64,000 nucleotides of DNA, taken from Pseudomonas sp. PD9R (GTDB lineage Bacteria; Pseudomonadota; Gammaproteobacteria; Pseudomonadales; Pseudomonadaceae). The stretch covers positions 141,545 to 205,544 of the forward strand of contig NZ_JAHTMR010000009.1 in the NCBI RefSeq assembly GCF_019200975.1, written 5' to 3'. The notes under the pieces were generated by a model. That model searched no databases, was not told where the DNA came from, and saw only the letters and a program-made list of their open reading frames with translations. How positions within the stretch are numbered: the stretch's first letter is position 1; each line of letters opens with the position of its first letter. Both the position numbers and the translations under genes were made by a program. Below are positions 1 to 8,304 of the stretch, in pieces.

Positions 1-536
1 GGGTGGCAATGCACGGAAGCGAAGAAGGCGTGGCTGCCTTTGTTCTTGCTCAGGCGCTTGCAGAAGGTCATGGCTTCGGCGGCGGCGGTGGCTTCATCCA
101 GCAGCGAGGCGTTGGCGATCGGCAGACCGGTGAGGTCGCTGATCAGGGTCTGGAAGTTCAGCAGCGCTTCGAGACGACCCTGGGAAATTTCCGGTTGATA
201 CGGCGTGTAGGCGGTGTACCAGGCCGGGTTTTCCAGCAGGTTGCGCAGGATCGGCGACGGCGTGTGGGTGCCGTAGTAACCCTGGCCGATGAAGGTCTTG
301 AACAGCTGGTTTTTTCCGGCGATGGATTTGATCAGGGCCAGGGCATCGGCTTCGCTCAGGCCATCTTCCAGGCCGAGCACGCTGGTGCCCTTGATGCTGT
401 CCGGAATCACGCTGGCGCTCAGGGCTTCCAGCGAATCGAAGCCGAGGCTGTTGAGCATCGCTTGCTCGTCACCGGCGCGTGGGCCGATGTGGCGGGCGAT
501 GAATTCGTTGGCGGTCGTCAGATTGATTTGAGTCAT
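1..536 (-). CDS. gcvP: Glycine dehydrogenase (decarboxylating), P-protein, partial
   Basis: This is the N-terminal part of the PLP-dependent P-protein of the glycine cleavage system, which decarboxylates glycine and passes the aminomethyl group to the lipoyl arm of GcvH. The minus-strand frame starts MTQINLTTANEFIARHIGP at 536 and runs off the window edge after about 178 codons. The conserved RHIGP and the stretch YGTHTPSPILRNLLENPAWY are typical of the family N-terminus. The start lies 11 bases beyond the gcvH stop, so the two are co-transcribed. In P. aeruginosa the equivalent gcs2 operon continues with glyA2, sdaA and gcvT2, which would lie outside this window. The C-terminal half and the PLP lysine cannot be seen. 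Confidence 0.95.
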   Translation of the reverse strand, partial: MTQINLTTANEFIARHIGPRAGDEQAMLNSLGFDSLEALSASVIPDSIKGTSVLGLEDGLSEADALALIKSIAGKNQLFKTFIGQGYYGTHTPSPILRNLLENPAWYTAYTPYQPEISQGRLEALLNFQTLISDLTGLPIANASLLDEATAAAEAMTFCKRLSKNKGSHAFFASVHCH

Positions 537-547
537 GTCAGCGCTCC

Positions 548-931
548 TCAGGCTTCGGCGTTGGCTTTGATCAGACGGTCGTAGGCGTCCTGATCCAGCA
601 GTTGGCCGACAGCGGCGGCATCGGTTGGCTGAAAGCGGAAGAACCAGCCTTCGCCCAGCGGATCTTCGTTGACCAGCTCCGGGGCGCTGTCCAGCGCCGG
701 GTTCACTTCCAGCACTTCACCGTCCAGAGGCATGTACACACCGCTGGCGGCTTTTACCGATTCCACGGTGGCCGCTTCAGCGCCTTTGTCGTAGGACTGC
801 AGCTCAGGCAGTTGTACGAAAACCACGTCGCCCAATGCGTTCTGCGCGAAAGCGGTGATGCCGACAGTGACAGTGCCGTCAGCTTCGGTGCGCAGCCATT
901 CGTGATCTTCAGTAAAACGCAACTCGCTCAT
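548..931 (-). CDS. gcvH: Glycine cleavage system H protein
   Basis: This is the lipoyl carrier protein that shuttles the aminomethyl intermediate between the P, T and L proteins. It has 127 residues, normal for the family, and opens SELRFTEDHEWL. The lipoylation site is the lysine of ESVKAAS at residue 60, preceded by the conserved LGDVVFVQLPE segment. A ribosome site (TTAGGAG) precedes the ATG at 931. It is the first gene of the operon with gcvP. The region upstream carries three GcsR-type operators and a sigma-54-like promoter, so glycine-responsive activation by the neighbouring gcsR product is expected. This is most likely the catabolic gcvH2-type copy. Confidence 0.96.
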   Translation of the reverse strand: MSELRFTEDHEWLRTEADGTVTVGITAFAQNALGDVVFVQLPELQSYDKGAEAATVESVKAASGVYMPLDGEVLEVNPALDSAPELVNEDPLGEGWFFRFQPTDAAAVGQLLDQDAYDRLIKANAEA

Positions 932-976
932 GGAAACTCCTAAGGGGGCCAGACTCGTCTGGTGGACGCAATTGAA

Positions 977-992
977 TGCTAGGGCAATGCCC
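977..992 (-). promoter_or_regulatory. Candidate sigma-54 promoter of gcvHP
   Basis: Read on the minus strand, GG at 991-990 and GC at 979-978 are separated by exactly 10 bases (GGGCA..TAGCA), the -24/-12 spacing of RpoN promoters. The match to TGGCAC-N5-TTGC is partial. A start near 966 would leave a leader of about 35 bases before gcvH. It lies downstream of the GcsR sites, as an enhancer-dependent promoter should. Confidence 0.45.
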
Positions 993-1091
993 TGGATATG
1001 GAGAACTACAAAGCAAGAACGCGGCCAATGTTATTTTATTGTTATTTATCAATAAGTTAGTTTGTTTTGAGGAACGTTGAAATGTACTCGC

Positions 1092-1209
1092 TGTAGCGAA
1101 ATCGCTACGGCATATGTCGAGGATAAAAGCCGAGGTGGATCAAAGCCTTGCACAGCCGTGACTGTAGGGGGTTGTAGCGATATCGTTCCGCTGTAGCGCT
1201 TTCAGTACA
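1092..1209. promoter_or_regulatory. Three tandem GcsR-type operators
   Basis: Three 18-bp sites are visible: TGTAGCG-N4-CGCTACG at 1092-1109, TGTAGCG-N4-CGTTCCG at 1173-1190, and TGTAGCG-N4-CAGTACA at 1192-1209. The reported GcsR consensus in P. aeruginosa is TGTAACG-N4-CGTTCCG upstream of gcs2. The first two fit both half sites and the third has a degraded right half. They lie about 100-230 bp upstream of the candidate sigma-54 promoter, a normal enhancer distance. Confidence 0.8.
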
Positions 1210-1242
1210 GGTGGAGGTCGTTTTTGGATGCACGCAACGCCC

Positions 1243-1338
1243 TGTAGAAGCTGCCGCAGGCTGCGATCTTTGATCTTGGCGATATAAAGCCGCCGAAGGG
1301 CAAGATCAAAAGATCGCAGCCTGCGGCAGCTCCTACAG
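1243..1338. repeat. REPIN (GCTGCCGCAGGCTGCGATCTT family)
   Basis: Two inverted REP copies (TGTAGAAGCTGCCGCAGGCTG and its near complement ending CTCCTACA) flank a short spacer. The right copy overlaps the last codon and the stop codon of gcsR. Confidence 0.9.
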
Positions 1339-2844
1339 GGGCTTGTTGGGAATGCCGTACTTGCGCAACCGGTGGGCGATGGCGGTGTGGGAGGTTTGCA
1401 GGCGGCTGGCCAGTTGGCGGGTCGAGGGGTAGCTGACGTAGAGTTTTTCCAGCAGGGTTTTCTCGAACGCTTCCATCGCTTGTTCCAGGCTGTCGACGTC
1501 GTGATCGCTTTGCCTTGCCACGGAGGTGCCGGCGATGTCGAGATCGCCGATGTCCACCAGGCTGCTTTCGCAAATGGCCGCGGCGCGGAAGATCACGTTT
1601 TGCAGCTGGCGCACATTGCCCGGCCATCGGTTGCCCAGCAGGGCCGGATAGGTGCCCGGCGCTAGCCGGCAGGCCGGACGCTGGATCTGCGCGCAGGCCT
1701 GCTGCATGAAATAGCGGGCCAGCAACAGAATGTCCTGACCGCGTTCGCGCAACGGCGGCACTTCGACGTTGAGGACGTTGAGTCGATAGAACAGGTCTTC
1801 TCGGAACAATCCTTCGCTGACCATTTTTTCCAGGTCGCGGTGGGTGGCGCTAAGGATGCGTACGTTGACCTTCACCTCGCGGTCACCGCCGACTCGACGG
1901 AAACTGCCGTCGTTGAGAAAACGCAGCAACTTGGCCTGCAAGTACGGCGACATCTCGCCGATTTCATCGAGAAACACCGTGCCCTGGTTCGCCAGTTCCA
2001 TCAGCCCCGGTTTGCCGCCGCGTTGAGCGCCGGTGAAGGCCCCGGGGGCGTAGCCAAACAGTTCGCTTTCGGCGAGGTTCTCCGGCAATGCCGCGCAGTT
2101 CAATGCCAGAAACGGTGAATTGTGCCGCGCACTGATGGCGTGGCAAGCCCGGGCCACCAGCTCCTTTCCGGTGCCGGTTTCGCCCTGGATCAGCAGCGGC
2201 GCATCAAGGGCCGCTACGCGCTGGGCGCGGACCTTGAGTGTACGAATCACTGGCGACTCGCCGAGCAATGCGTCGAAACCTTCGGCATGGTCGTGGTGCA
2301 GCGCCGACAGGCGTTCGCCGATGCGGTTCGGTTGATACAACGTCAGCAGGGCGCCGGCATCGGTGATCGGCGTCGCGTCCAGCAGCAACGTCTGACCGTT
2401 GACGGTGATTTCCCGCAGCGGCAAGCGAAAGCCGTGTTCGAGCAAGGCGTCGAGCAGGGCCGGGTCGGCGAACAGGTCGGCGACGCTCTCGCCGGCCGGT
2501 TCACGACCGTATAGGGCGATCAACGCCGGGTTGGCCAACAGCACCTTGCCGTCACTGTCCAGCGCCAGTACCGGGTCGGTCATGGCCGCGAGCAATGCAT
2601 CAAGTTGCAAGTGCCGACGCTGGCCAGGAAGAATGTCGACCACTGTCACCGCCTGCACACCACGCACGCTGAACAGCGCATCACGCAGCTCTTCGAGGAC
2701 TTCCGGGCTCAAGGTCGGGGCGTCGATGTAGACGTTGGGTGGAACCATTTCCACGGCATCCAGGTTGAGATTACGTCCACCGAGCAGGGCCAGGACTTCC
2801 TGGGTAATGCCGACGCGGTCGATGAAGCTGACGTGGATACGCAT
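1333..2844 (-). CDS. gcsR: TyrR-like sigma-54 activator of glycine catabolism (GcsR)
   Basis: This is an enhancer-binding protein that in P. aeruginosa activates the gcs2 glycine cleavage operon in response to glycine. The order of parts in 503 residues is an N-terminal ACT-like domain (about 1-75, MRIHVSFIDRVGITQEVL), a PAS-like segment (about 80-180), and an AAA+ domain with Walker A GETGTGKE near residue 220 and the sigma-54 contact loop GAFTGA near 267. A C-terminal TyrR-type helix-turn-helix follows (STRQLASRLQTSHTAIAHRL). The intact GAFTGA distinguishes it from E. coli TyrR and fits true sigma-54 activation. It lies directly upstream of gcvH with its operators between them. Its final Leu codon and stop lie inside a REP sequence. 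Confidence 0.92.
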   Translation of the reverse strand: MRIHVSFIDRVGITQEVLALLGGRNLNLDAVEMVPPNVYIDAPTLSPEVLEELRDALFSVRGVQAVTVVDILPGQRRHLQLDALLAAMTDPVLALDSDGKVLLANPALIALYGREPAGESVADLFADPALLDALLEHGFRLPLREITVNGQTLLLDATPITDAGALLTLYQPNRIGERLSALHHDHAEGFDALLGESPVIRTLKVRAQRVAALDAPLLIQGETGTGKELVARACHAISARHNSPFLALNCAALPENLAESELFGYAPGAFTGAQRGGKPGLMELANQGTVFLDEIGEMSPYLQAKLLRFLNDGSFRRVGGDREVKVNVRILSATHRDLEKMVSEGLFREDLFYRLNVLNVEVPPLRERGQDILLLARYFMQQACAQIQRPACRLAPGTYPALLGNRWPGNVRQLQNVIFRAAAICESSLVDIGDLDIAGTSVARQSDHDVDSLEQAMEAFEKTLLEKLYVSYPSTRQLASRLQTSHTAIAHRLRKYGIPNKPL

Positions 2845-2943
2845 GGGGCGATTTCGGGTTCTGGAGTGCGGAGGGTGGCAAGTATGCCTTGGGGCGGGCG
2901 ATTGGTGAAATTCTGCGCGGGATTTGCGGGTAAAGATGGATCC

Positions 2944-3033
2944 TGTAGGAGCGAGCCTGCTCGCGAAAACGGTGTGTCAGACAGCATCCATGTTGAATGT
3001 CACGCCGCCTTCGCGAGCAGGCTCACTCCTACA
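2944..3033. repeat. REPIN (GGAGCGAGCCTGCTCGCGA family)
   Basis: An inverted pair of the second REP class, TGTAGGAGCGAGCCTGCTCGCGA and its complement, with a 40-base spacer. It lies between the divergent gcsR and alkA starts. Confidence 0.9.
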
Positions 3034-3108
3034 GGTTAAGCATTCACAGCGTTATCGGATAAACCTTACGTTGTCGCTTTAAGATTGCACCGGGAATGAG
3101 AGGTAAGA

Positions 3109-3978
3109 GTGCCTATGAGGTTGCTGCTGAAGTTTCAACCCCCCTACGACTGGCCGGCGATGCTCGCTTTCTTGTCGGCGCGGGCAATTGTCGGCATGGA
3201 AGCGGTGGCCGACGGCGTGTACTCGCGCAGCATCGGTTTGCACGGTGTTCACGGCACTCTGTCGATCAAGCCTGCGACAGCGGATTCACTGGAATTGGCC
3301 CTGGATTATCCCGACCCGACAGCGGTGCCCGAGATCGTCGCGCGATTGCGGCGGATGTTCGATCTGGACGCAGATCTGGCCACGATTCATCGGCATCTGG
3401 CGGCTGACCCGTCGCTGGCGCGATTGATTGCCGAGCGTCCGGGGCTGCGCGTTCCTGGCGCATGGGATGGGTTGGAGTTGGCGATACGTGCAGTATTGGG
3501 CCAACAAATTACGGTGGGTGCGGCGATCAAGCTGGCGGGCAAACTGGTCGCACAATATGGCGCGCCGTTAGCCTCGCCACGGATTGGGCTGACCCACGTT
3601 TTCCCTGAGGCTTCTGTGTTGGCGGTGGCGGAGCTTGCAACGTTGGGGATGCCGAAGAGCCGGGGCCGGACGCTGTCGGGGGTGGCTCAGGCGTCGCTCG
3701 ATGATTCGCTATTGTTTGAGCCCGACCGGGAGGGTGGCGTGGTGCGGTTGCTGGCGTTGCATGGGGTCGGCGACTGGACGGCGCAATACATTGCTTTACG
3801 GCAGTTGCGGGAAATGGATGGGTTTCCGTCAGGGGATGTGGGGTTGATCAATGCGTTAGCGGCGCTTGAGGGTGAAAGATTAACGGCGAGGCAATTGTTG
3901 ATGCGGGCCGAAGAATGGCGACCTTATCGAGGGTATGCGGCGCAGTTGCTTTGGACTTCGTTGAGTCGGTCGGACTGA
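3109..3978 (+). CDS. alkA: DNA-3-methyladenine glycosylase II (AlkA-like)
   Basis: This base-excision-repair glycosylase removes alkylated purines. Its 289 residues contain an N-terminal AlkA-type region and the helix-hairpin-helix GPD core LHGVGDWTAQYIALR near residue 220, followed by FPSGDVGL. The aspartate there (about residue 243) is the expected catalytic residue. AVLGQQITVGAA is the typical conserved helix preceding it. The start may be GTG 3109 or ATG 3115; the AGAGG just upstream gives better spacing to the ATG. No ada gene is adjacent. It appears monocistronic, with a REPIN on the 5' side and a REP singlet on the 3' side. Confidence 0.9.
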   Translation: MPMRLLLKFQPPYDWPAMLAFLSARAIVGMEAVADGVYSRSIGLHGVHGTLSIKPATADSLELALDYPDPTAVPEIVARLRRMFDLDADLATIHRHLAADPSLARLIAERPGLRVPGAWDGLELAIRAVLGQQITVGAAIKLAGKLVAQYGAPLASPRIGLTHVFPEASVLAVAELATLGMPKSRGRTLSGVAQASLDDSLLFEPDREGGVVRLLALHGVGDWTAQYIALRQLREMDGFPSGDVGLINALAALEGERLTARQLLMRAEEWRPYRGYAAQLLWTSLSRSD

Positions 3979-4015
3979 GTTTGATCCGGTTTTTGTGTCG
4001 TCTGTTCGGGCATCA

Positions 4016-4038
4016 TCGCGAGCAGGCTCGCTCCTACA
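4016..4038. repeat. REP singlet (GAGCGAGCCTGCTCGCGA family)
   Basis: A single REP copy in inverse orientation downstream of alkA. A decayed partner (GGGGCGAGTCTGCTCTGG) follows at about 4056-4076, so this is probably an eroded REPIN. Confidence 0.75.
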
Positions 4039-4090
4039 AGTACGGTGTGGAACTTGTGGGGCGAGTCTGCTCTGGAAAGCTTCCTGACAG

Positions 4091-5440
4091 TCAACACCAC
4101 CGTGCGCGATGGGAGCCCAATTCAGAAGCTGGAATCGCCCACTGCAACGGCGTGCCGGTGATCTTCAGCGGAACGTGCAACCGATGGGCCGGGCCCCAGG
4201 GCGTTTGCTCTACCAGCATGCCTTGATCGCTTTCATCTTCGGCCCGCAACGCCTCTTCGGTGCCACGTCCATTTTCGATCAGCAATTTCGCGGTGCGCGC
4301 CAATGACAGTCGCGCCGATCCTCCTTGTCCGTTGCTCAAACGATCGGCCAACAACTTGATCGCACTGGCGGCCATCAAATACCCGGTGGCGTGATCGAGA
4401 GCCTGTAGCGGCAACGGAGTCGGTTTGTCTGTGTGCCGCCAGTGCATCCCGGCTTCGGCGATTCCGCTGCTCATTTGCACCAGGCTGTCGAAGCCGCGAC
4501 GGTTCTGCCACGGGCCGCTACAGCCGTAGGCGTTCAGGCAAACATCAATCAGGCCGGGGGCCAGTTTCTGTCGTTCGGCCACGCCGTAGCCCAAGCGTTG
4601 CAGTGCATCGGCGCGGTAGCCGTGCAACACGATGTCTGCGTCTTTGAGCAGGCTTTCAAATACGTTGCGATCGGCGTTGTCATGCAAATCCAGACGCGCG
4701 CAGCGTTTGCCCAGGGTCATTTCCGGCACCACGCCTGGCTCGTTCCAGGTCGGTGGGTCGATGCGTAAAACATCAGCGCCGAGGCCCGCGAGAAAACGGC
4801 TGGCGACGGGACCTGCGAGCACACGCGTCAAGTCCAGCACCTTGATACCGGCCAAGGGTTGCGCCACCGAACCCTGCCAGGCTTTGGTGTTCTGGCTGCT
4901 GTGGCTGGCGAAATGAATCAGCGGCTCAGCGTTCACCGTGAGGCCTTGGGGATGCTTTTGCCATTGTTGCCAACTGCGCATTTCAGCAGCGCATCCTCCG
5001 GCATCGACCACGGCTTGCTCCAGATCATGCTTGTTCCAATGCGCCACGTTGCGCGCCATTGCAGCGCGGTCCACACAAGCGCCGAGCACTTTCTCGGCGG
5101 CAGCGCGGTGATGGGGGGCATTGGTGTGCAGGCGAATCCAGCCATCTTTCGCGGCGTAGTCACCAGCAATCGGGTCCCACAGCGGCGGAACGCTCCAGCC
5201 CACCGGGCGGATCGAGGAGGAGAACCAGAACGAGGCTAATCGGCGATCGACTTCAAGGTAAGGCAAGCGGCCGGTTTGCTGATGCAGCAGCGCACTCATG
5301 GCTTGGCCGGCCGCGGCGATGCTGGCGCAGGCCAGATCCGTCACGGCAAACGCCGAGGGCAGGGTGCCGCTACCCGTGAACGGAATCGGGGTATGAGGCA
5401 AGCCGAGTGCGGCTTGAATGGACGTGAGTAAATCAGTCAT
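4091..5440 (-). CDS. Family III CoA-transferase (CaiB/BaiF type), unusual domain order
   Basis: The protein would transfer CoA between acyl acids. The Rossmann entry LAGIKVLDLTRVLAGPVASR and LGADVLRIDPP, which normally begins such proteins, appears only near residue 195, and GFDSLVQMSSG supplies the likely catalytic aspartate. The first 190 residues resemble the middle of a CaiB fold instead: a D-x-A..AL-x-x-QQTGR helix and GDYAAKDGWIRLHTN. The fold therefore looks permuted, with a second D-x-ATGYL..A helix near the C-terminus. The start was set at ATG 5440 because GGAGGG precedes it; an upstream in-frame start lacks a ribosome site. The substrate cannot be told. No acyl-CoA gene is adjacent. 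Confidence 0.8.
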   Translation of the reverse strand: MTDLLTSIQAALGLPHTPIPFTGSGTLPSAFAVTDLACASIAAAGQAMSALLHQQTGRLPYLEVDRRLASFWFSSSIRPVGWSVPPLWDPIAGDYAAKDGWIRLHTNAPHHRAAAEKVLGACVDRAAMARNVAHWNKHDLEQAVVDAGGCAAEMRSWQQWQKHPQGLTVNAEPLIHFASHSSQNTKAWQGSVAQPLAGIKVLDLTRVLAGPVASRFLAGLGADVLRIDPPTWNEPGVVPEMTLGKRCARLDLHDNADRNVFESLLKDADIVLHGYRADALQRLGYGVAERQKLAPGLIDVCLNAYGCSGPWQNRRGFDSLVQMSSGIAEAGMHWRHTDKPTPLPLQALDHATGYLMAASAIKLLADRLSNGQGGSARLSLARTAKLLIENGRGTEEALRAEDESDQGMLVEQTPWGPAHRLHVPLKITGTPLQWAIPASELGSHRARWC

Positions 5441-5475
5441 CGAAGGCCCTCCGGAACGAGAGGGCAGCATAGAGC

Positions 5476-5552
5476 AAAAGATCAAAAGATCGCAGCCTGC
5501 GGCAGCTCCTACAAAAATCTGTGTAGGAGCCTGCCGCAGGCTGCGATCTTTT
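5476..5552. repeat. REPIN (GCTGCCGCAGGCTGCGATC family)
   Basis: Two inverted copies with a very short spacer, between the CoA-transferase start and the chemoreceptor stop. Confidence 0.9.
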
Positions 5553-5557
5553 AAGGG

Positions 5558-7696
5558 TTACACCCGGAACTGATCCATCAGTTTCATCTGGTGGGTGGTC
5601 AGGTTGTTCAATTGGCTGCTGATCTGCGCCGATTCTGTGGCCTGCCCGGTCAAGGTCTCCGTGACGGTACGGATTGCCGAGACGTTGCGATTGACCTCTT
5701 CGGCCACGGCGCTTTGCTGTTCGGCGGCGCTGGCGATCTGCAGGTTCATGTCGCTGATGACGGTGACTGCGTCGCTGATCTTGCTCAGTGCCTGGACCGC
5801 TTGCTGAATCTGCCCGGCGTTGCTGTGGGCCTGGGTCTGGCTCGAATGCATGGTGGCGACCACGCCGCGAGTGCCGCTCTGGATGCGTTCGATCACCAGG
5901 CGAATTTCTTCCACCGAATCCTGGGTGCGTTTGGCCAGGTTGCGTACTTCGTCAGCGACCACTGCGAAACCGCGACCGCTTTCGCCAGCACGGGCCGCTT
6001 CAATCGCTGCGTTGAGTGCCAGCAGGTTGGTTTGTTCAGCGATGCTGCGGATCACTTCCAGCACTGAGCCGATCTGCTCGCTGTTCACCGCCAGCGCTTC
6101 TACTTCAGTTACAGCCTTGCTGACTTCGTCGGCCAGTTGATTGATGTCGCGGGTGCTGCGCTCGATGATCTGCATGCCGTCGCGGGCCGATTGATCGGCG
6201 CCCTTGGCCGCATTCGCCGCGTTCGACGCGCTGTTGGCGACGTCGTGGGCGGTGGCGCTCATTTCGTTGGACGCGGTGGCGACCTGGTCGATTTCGCGGA
6301 ACTGCACCTGCATGCCTTCGCTGGTCTGGCGGGCGATTTCCGAAGACTGGTCGGCAGTGCCGCGGGCGTCGGTGATGCTTTGCTTGATCTGCGCGATGGT
6401 CGGTTGCAGCTTGTCGAGGAAACGGTTGAACCAGCTGACCAGTTCGCCCAGTTCATCTTTCTTGCTGTAGTGCAGGCGTTGGGTCAGGTCGCCATCGCCG
6501 CTGGCAATCGCCTTGAGCATTTCGGCCACACTGTTGATTGGCTTGGTGACGCCCGAGGCGGTGAGCCAGATCAGCAGCAAGCCAATCAGGCCGGCAATGA
6601 TCGCTACGCCAACTGCCTGGATGGTGCCGGTTTGCTGAGCGTCGTCGAGCACAGCTTGCAGTTTCACCGAGTCGGCCAGCAGCACTTGTTTCGGCAGGTC
6701 GATCACCACACCCCAAGGTTTGGCGTCGGCAATCGGGCTGACCGGGTAAACGGCGCGAATCAGATCGCCTTGCTGAAGAATCTTCGGTGCGCCGGCGCTG
6801 AGCAATTGCAGGATGTCCTTGCCGTCTGCGCCGAGGGTATCGCCGATGCTTTTACCCACTTTAGTGGCGTCGATGCTGTAGGCAGCCATCACACCAGTGC
6901 CGGAGACGATCAGCATGTGGCCGGCGCTGTTGAACAGATCGCGCTGGGAATCAACCGAAGCGGCTTGCAAAGCGTCGAGGGCGATGTCGACGCCGACCAC
7001 GCCGATGGACTTGCCATCCACCAGCAGCGGTACGGAAATGGTGGTCATCAACACTTCTTTGCCGCCAACCGTATCGGCATACGGGTCGAGCAGGCAGGTG
7101 CGCTTGCTGTCCCGAGGGCAGGTGTACCAGACGTTATACGGCGTGCCGCTGAGGTTCAGGGTGGTTTTGGTCATGTCGTCTTCGACCATGATCGTGTTCA
7201 GCGCTTCGCCGCCGGCACGGCTCCAGTACGTGGCAAAACGACCCGCCTCGTTGGACTGGCGGGGCGCATCATTGACGAACTCGCTGTCCTTGCCGTCCAG
7301 GCCATTAGGTTCGAATGCCAGCCAGATCCCCAGCACCTTGCTGTTGCGCTCGAACGCGGTTTTCAGGCTCTGATTCAACTCCTCACGCAGTGCGCCAGGC
7401 TCGAGAGAGCGTTTGGCCGCCATGTTGCGCATGTCCTTGATCTGATCCGCCAGCGCGGTCACCACCGTCAGGGTTTCACCAAATGTTTTCTGCACCCGCA
7501 CCGCCTGCTCGGCGGCCTTGGCCTGCAGCAGATCCTGCACGCTGCCGGTGAGCATTTTGCTGCTGGAGGCGCTGACCAGGTCATCGTTCTCATTGGTCTG
7601 GTAGAAGTTCATGCCCACGATCAGCGCGACCACACCAAGCAGGCACAGACCGGAGAGCAGGACGATTTTCAGGCGGATGGACAGTGAGTCGAACAT
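5558..7696 (-). CDS. Methyl-accepting chemotaxis protein, double-Cache type
   Basis: This is a transmembrane chemoreceptor signalling to CheA/CheW. The 712-residue form starts MFDSLSIRLKIVLLSG. The first membrane segment is at about 10-29 and a periplasmic sensor at about 30-357 has Cache-like features (TYWSRAGG, PLLVDGKSIGVVGVDIAL). The second membrane segment is near 358-378, HAMP near 380-432, and the cytoplasmic domain has the conserved tip EQTNLLALNAAIEAARAG near 550-570. A CPRDSKRTC motif in the sensor could form a disulfide. An in-frame start 81 bases upstream is possible, but the hydrophobic N-terminus argues for the shorter form. No clear ribosome site is seen. The ligand is unknown; no che genes lie nearby. 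Confidence 0.9.
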   Translation of the reverse strand: MFDSLSIRLKIVLLSGLCLLGVVALIVGMNFYQTNENDDLVSASSSKMLTGSVQDLLQAKAAEQAVRVQKTFGETLTVVTALADQIKDMRNMAAKRSLEPGALREELNQSLKTAFERNSKVLGIWLAFEPNGLDGKDSEFVNDAPRQSNEAGRFATYWSRAGGEALNTIMVEDDMTKTTLNLSGTPYNVWYTCPRDSKRTCLLDPYADTVGGKEVLMTTISVPLLVDGKSIGVVGVDIALDALQAASVDSQRDLFNSAGHMLIVSGTGVMAAYSIDATKVGKSIGDTLGADGKDILQLLSAGAPKILQQGDLIRAVYPVSPIADAKPWGVVIDLPKQVLLADSVKLQAVLDDAQQTGTIQAVGVAIIAGLIGLLLIWLTASGVTKPINSVAEMLKAIASGDGDLTQRLHYSKKDELGELVSWFNRFLDKLQPTIAQIKQSITDARGTADQSSEIARQTSEGMQVQFREIDQVATASNEMSATAHDVANSASNAANAAKGADQSARDGMQIIERSTRDINQLADEVSKAVTEVEALAVNSEQIGSVLEVIRSIAEQTNLLALNAAIEAARAGESGRGFAVVADEVRNLAKRTQDSVEEIRLVIERIQSGTRGVVATMHSSQTQAHSNAGQIQQAVQALSKISDAVTVISDMNLQIASAAEQQSAVAEEVNRNVSAIRTVTETLTGQATESAQISSQLNNLTTHQMKLMDQFRV

Positions 7697-7799
7697 AGGG
7701 CGAACTCGCGAATGGATGAGCTGTTGGCAATGAGTCAGCGTCGACTCGATACGCCAAATCCTTTCAGCGCCATTCATTGCACATCGGCGTGAGGACGAG

Positions 7800-8243
7800 G
7801 TGCATGAGAGCGATGCCGACGAACGGTCACGGTTGAACGTTTGCGCGGAAAAATGTGCCGAAAAGCAGGTAAAAACGGGAAAAAATCGTGGTTTGGTTCA
7901 GGCCGTTAGAGCCAAGAGGGATTCGACAGGGCATGCGCTCGAAGGCGCTACGGCTACTTTGATATTGGACAAAGGTTTGGGGGATTCCAGCTTTTTCTCC
8001 CTTACGACGGACAGCACTGGTAATGCGGCGGGTGTCATTCAGTTGGGCGGGTGTCATGGCAGTCTGAAGTCTGACCCGTTCTGGACCAGCAGTGGTAAGT
8101 ATCGCTATCAGTGGGAAGTTGAATACAACGTGGGGTATTGGTTGATTCAGGTCCAAGGCAAAGAGGCTTCGGGAGTGGGAGGCCACAACGTGCCGAACGT
8201 TTCATTCGCTCATGTCTGTTATCAACGGTTGTTGCGTAACTAG
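7800..8243 (+). CDS. Hypothetical protein, possible 5'-truncated gene
   Basis: No family was recognised. The frame could start at GTG 7800 (GAGGA lies close upstream) and encodes 147 residues. The first 40 are basic and low in order, while the rest reads as folded protein (ATATLILDKGLGDSSFF, GKYRYQWEVEYNVGYWLIQV) with cysteines at both ends. A hairpin terminator follows the stop, which supports a real transcription unit. Base composition is more AT-rich than the neighbours. It might be the tail of a larger lost gene. It diverges from the chemoreceptor and converges on another orphan gene. Confidence 0.45.
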   Translation: MHESDADERSRLNVCAEKCAEKQVKTGKNRGLVQAVRAKRDSTGHALEGATATLILDKGLGDSSFFSLTTDSTGNAAGVIQLGGCHGSLKSDPFWTSSGKYRYQWEVEYNVGYWLIQVQGKEASGVGGHNVPNVSFAHVCYQRLLRN

Positions 8244-8254
8244 GTCTGTCACGC

Positions 8255-8295
8255 ACCCGGCAAAGCGGTTATGCGCACTCGCATTGCCGGGTTTT
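8255..8295. terminator. Hairpin terminator between convergent orphans
   Basis: A 9-bp stem, ACCCGGCAA at 8255-8263 with TTGCCGGGT at 8284-8292, is followed by a short T run on the plus strand. It lies between convergent genes ending at 8243 and 8305 and may serve both. Confidence 0.65.
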
Positions 8296-8304
8296 ATCAA
8301 GGGG

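Noticed and set aside
6137..7687. Long plus-strand frame opposite the chemoreceptor (about 516 codons)
   Set aside because: It mirrors the third-position GC of the real gene; no ribosome site and no family features.
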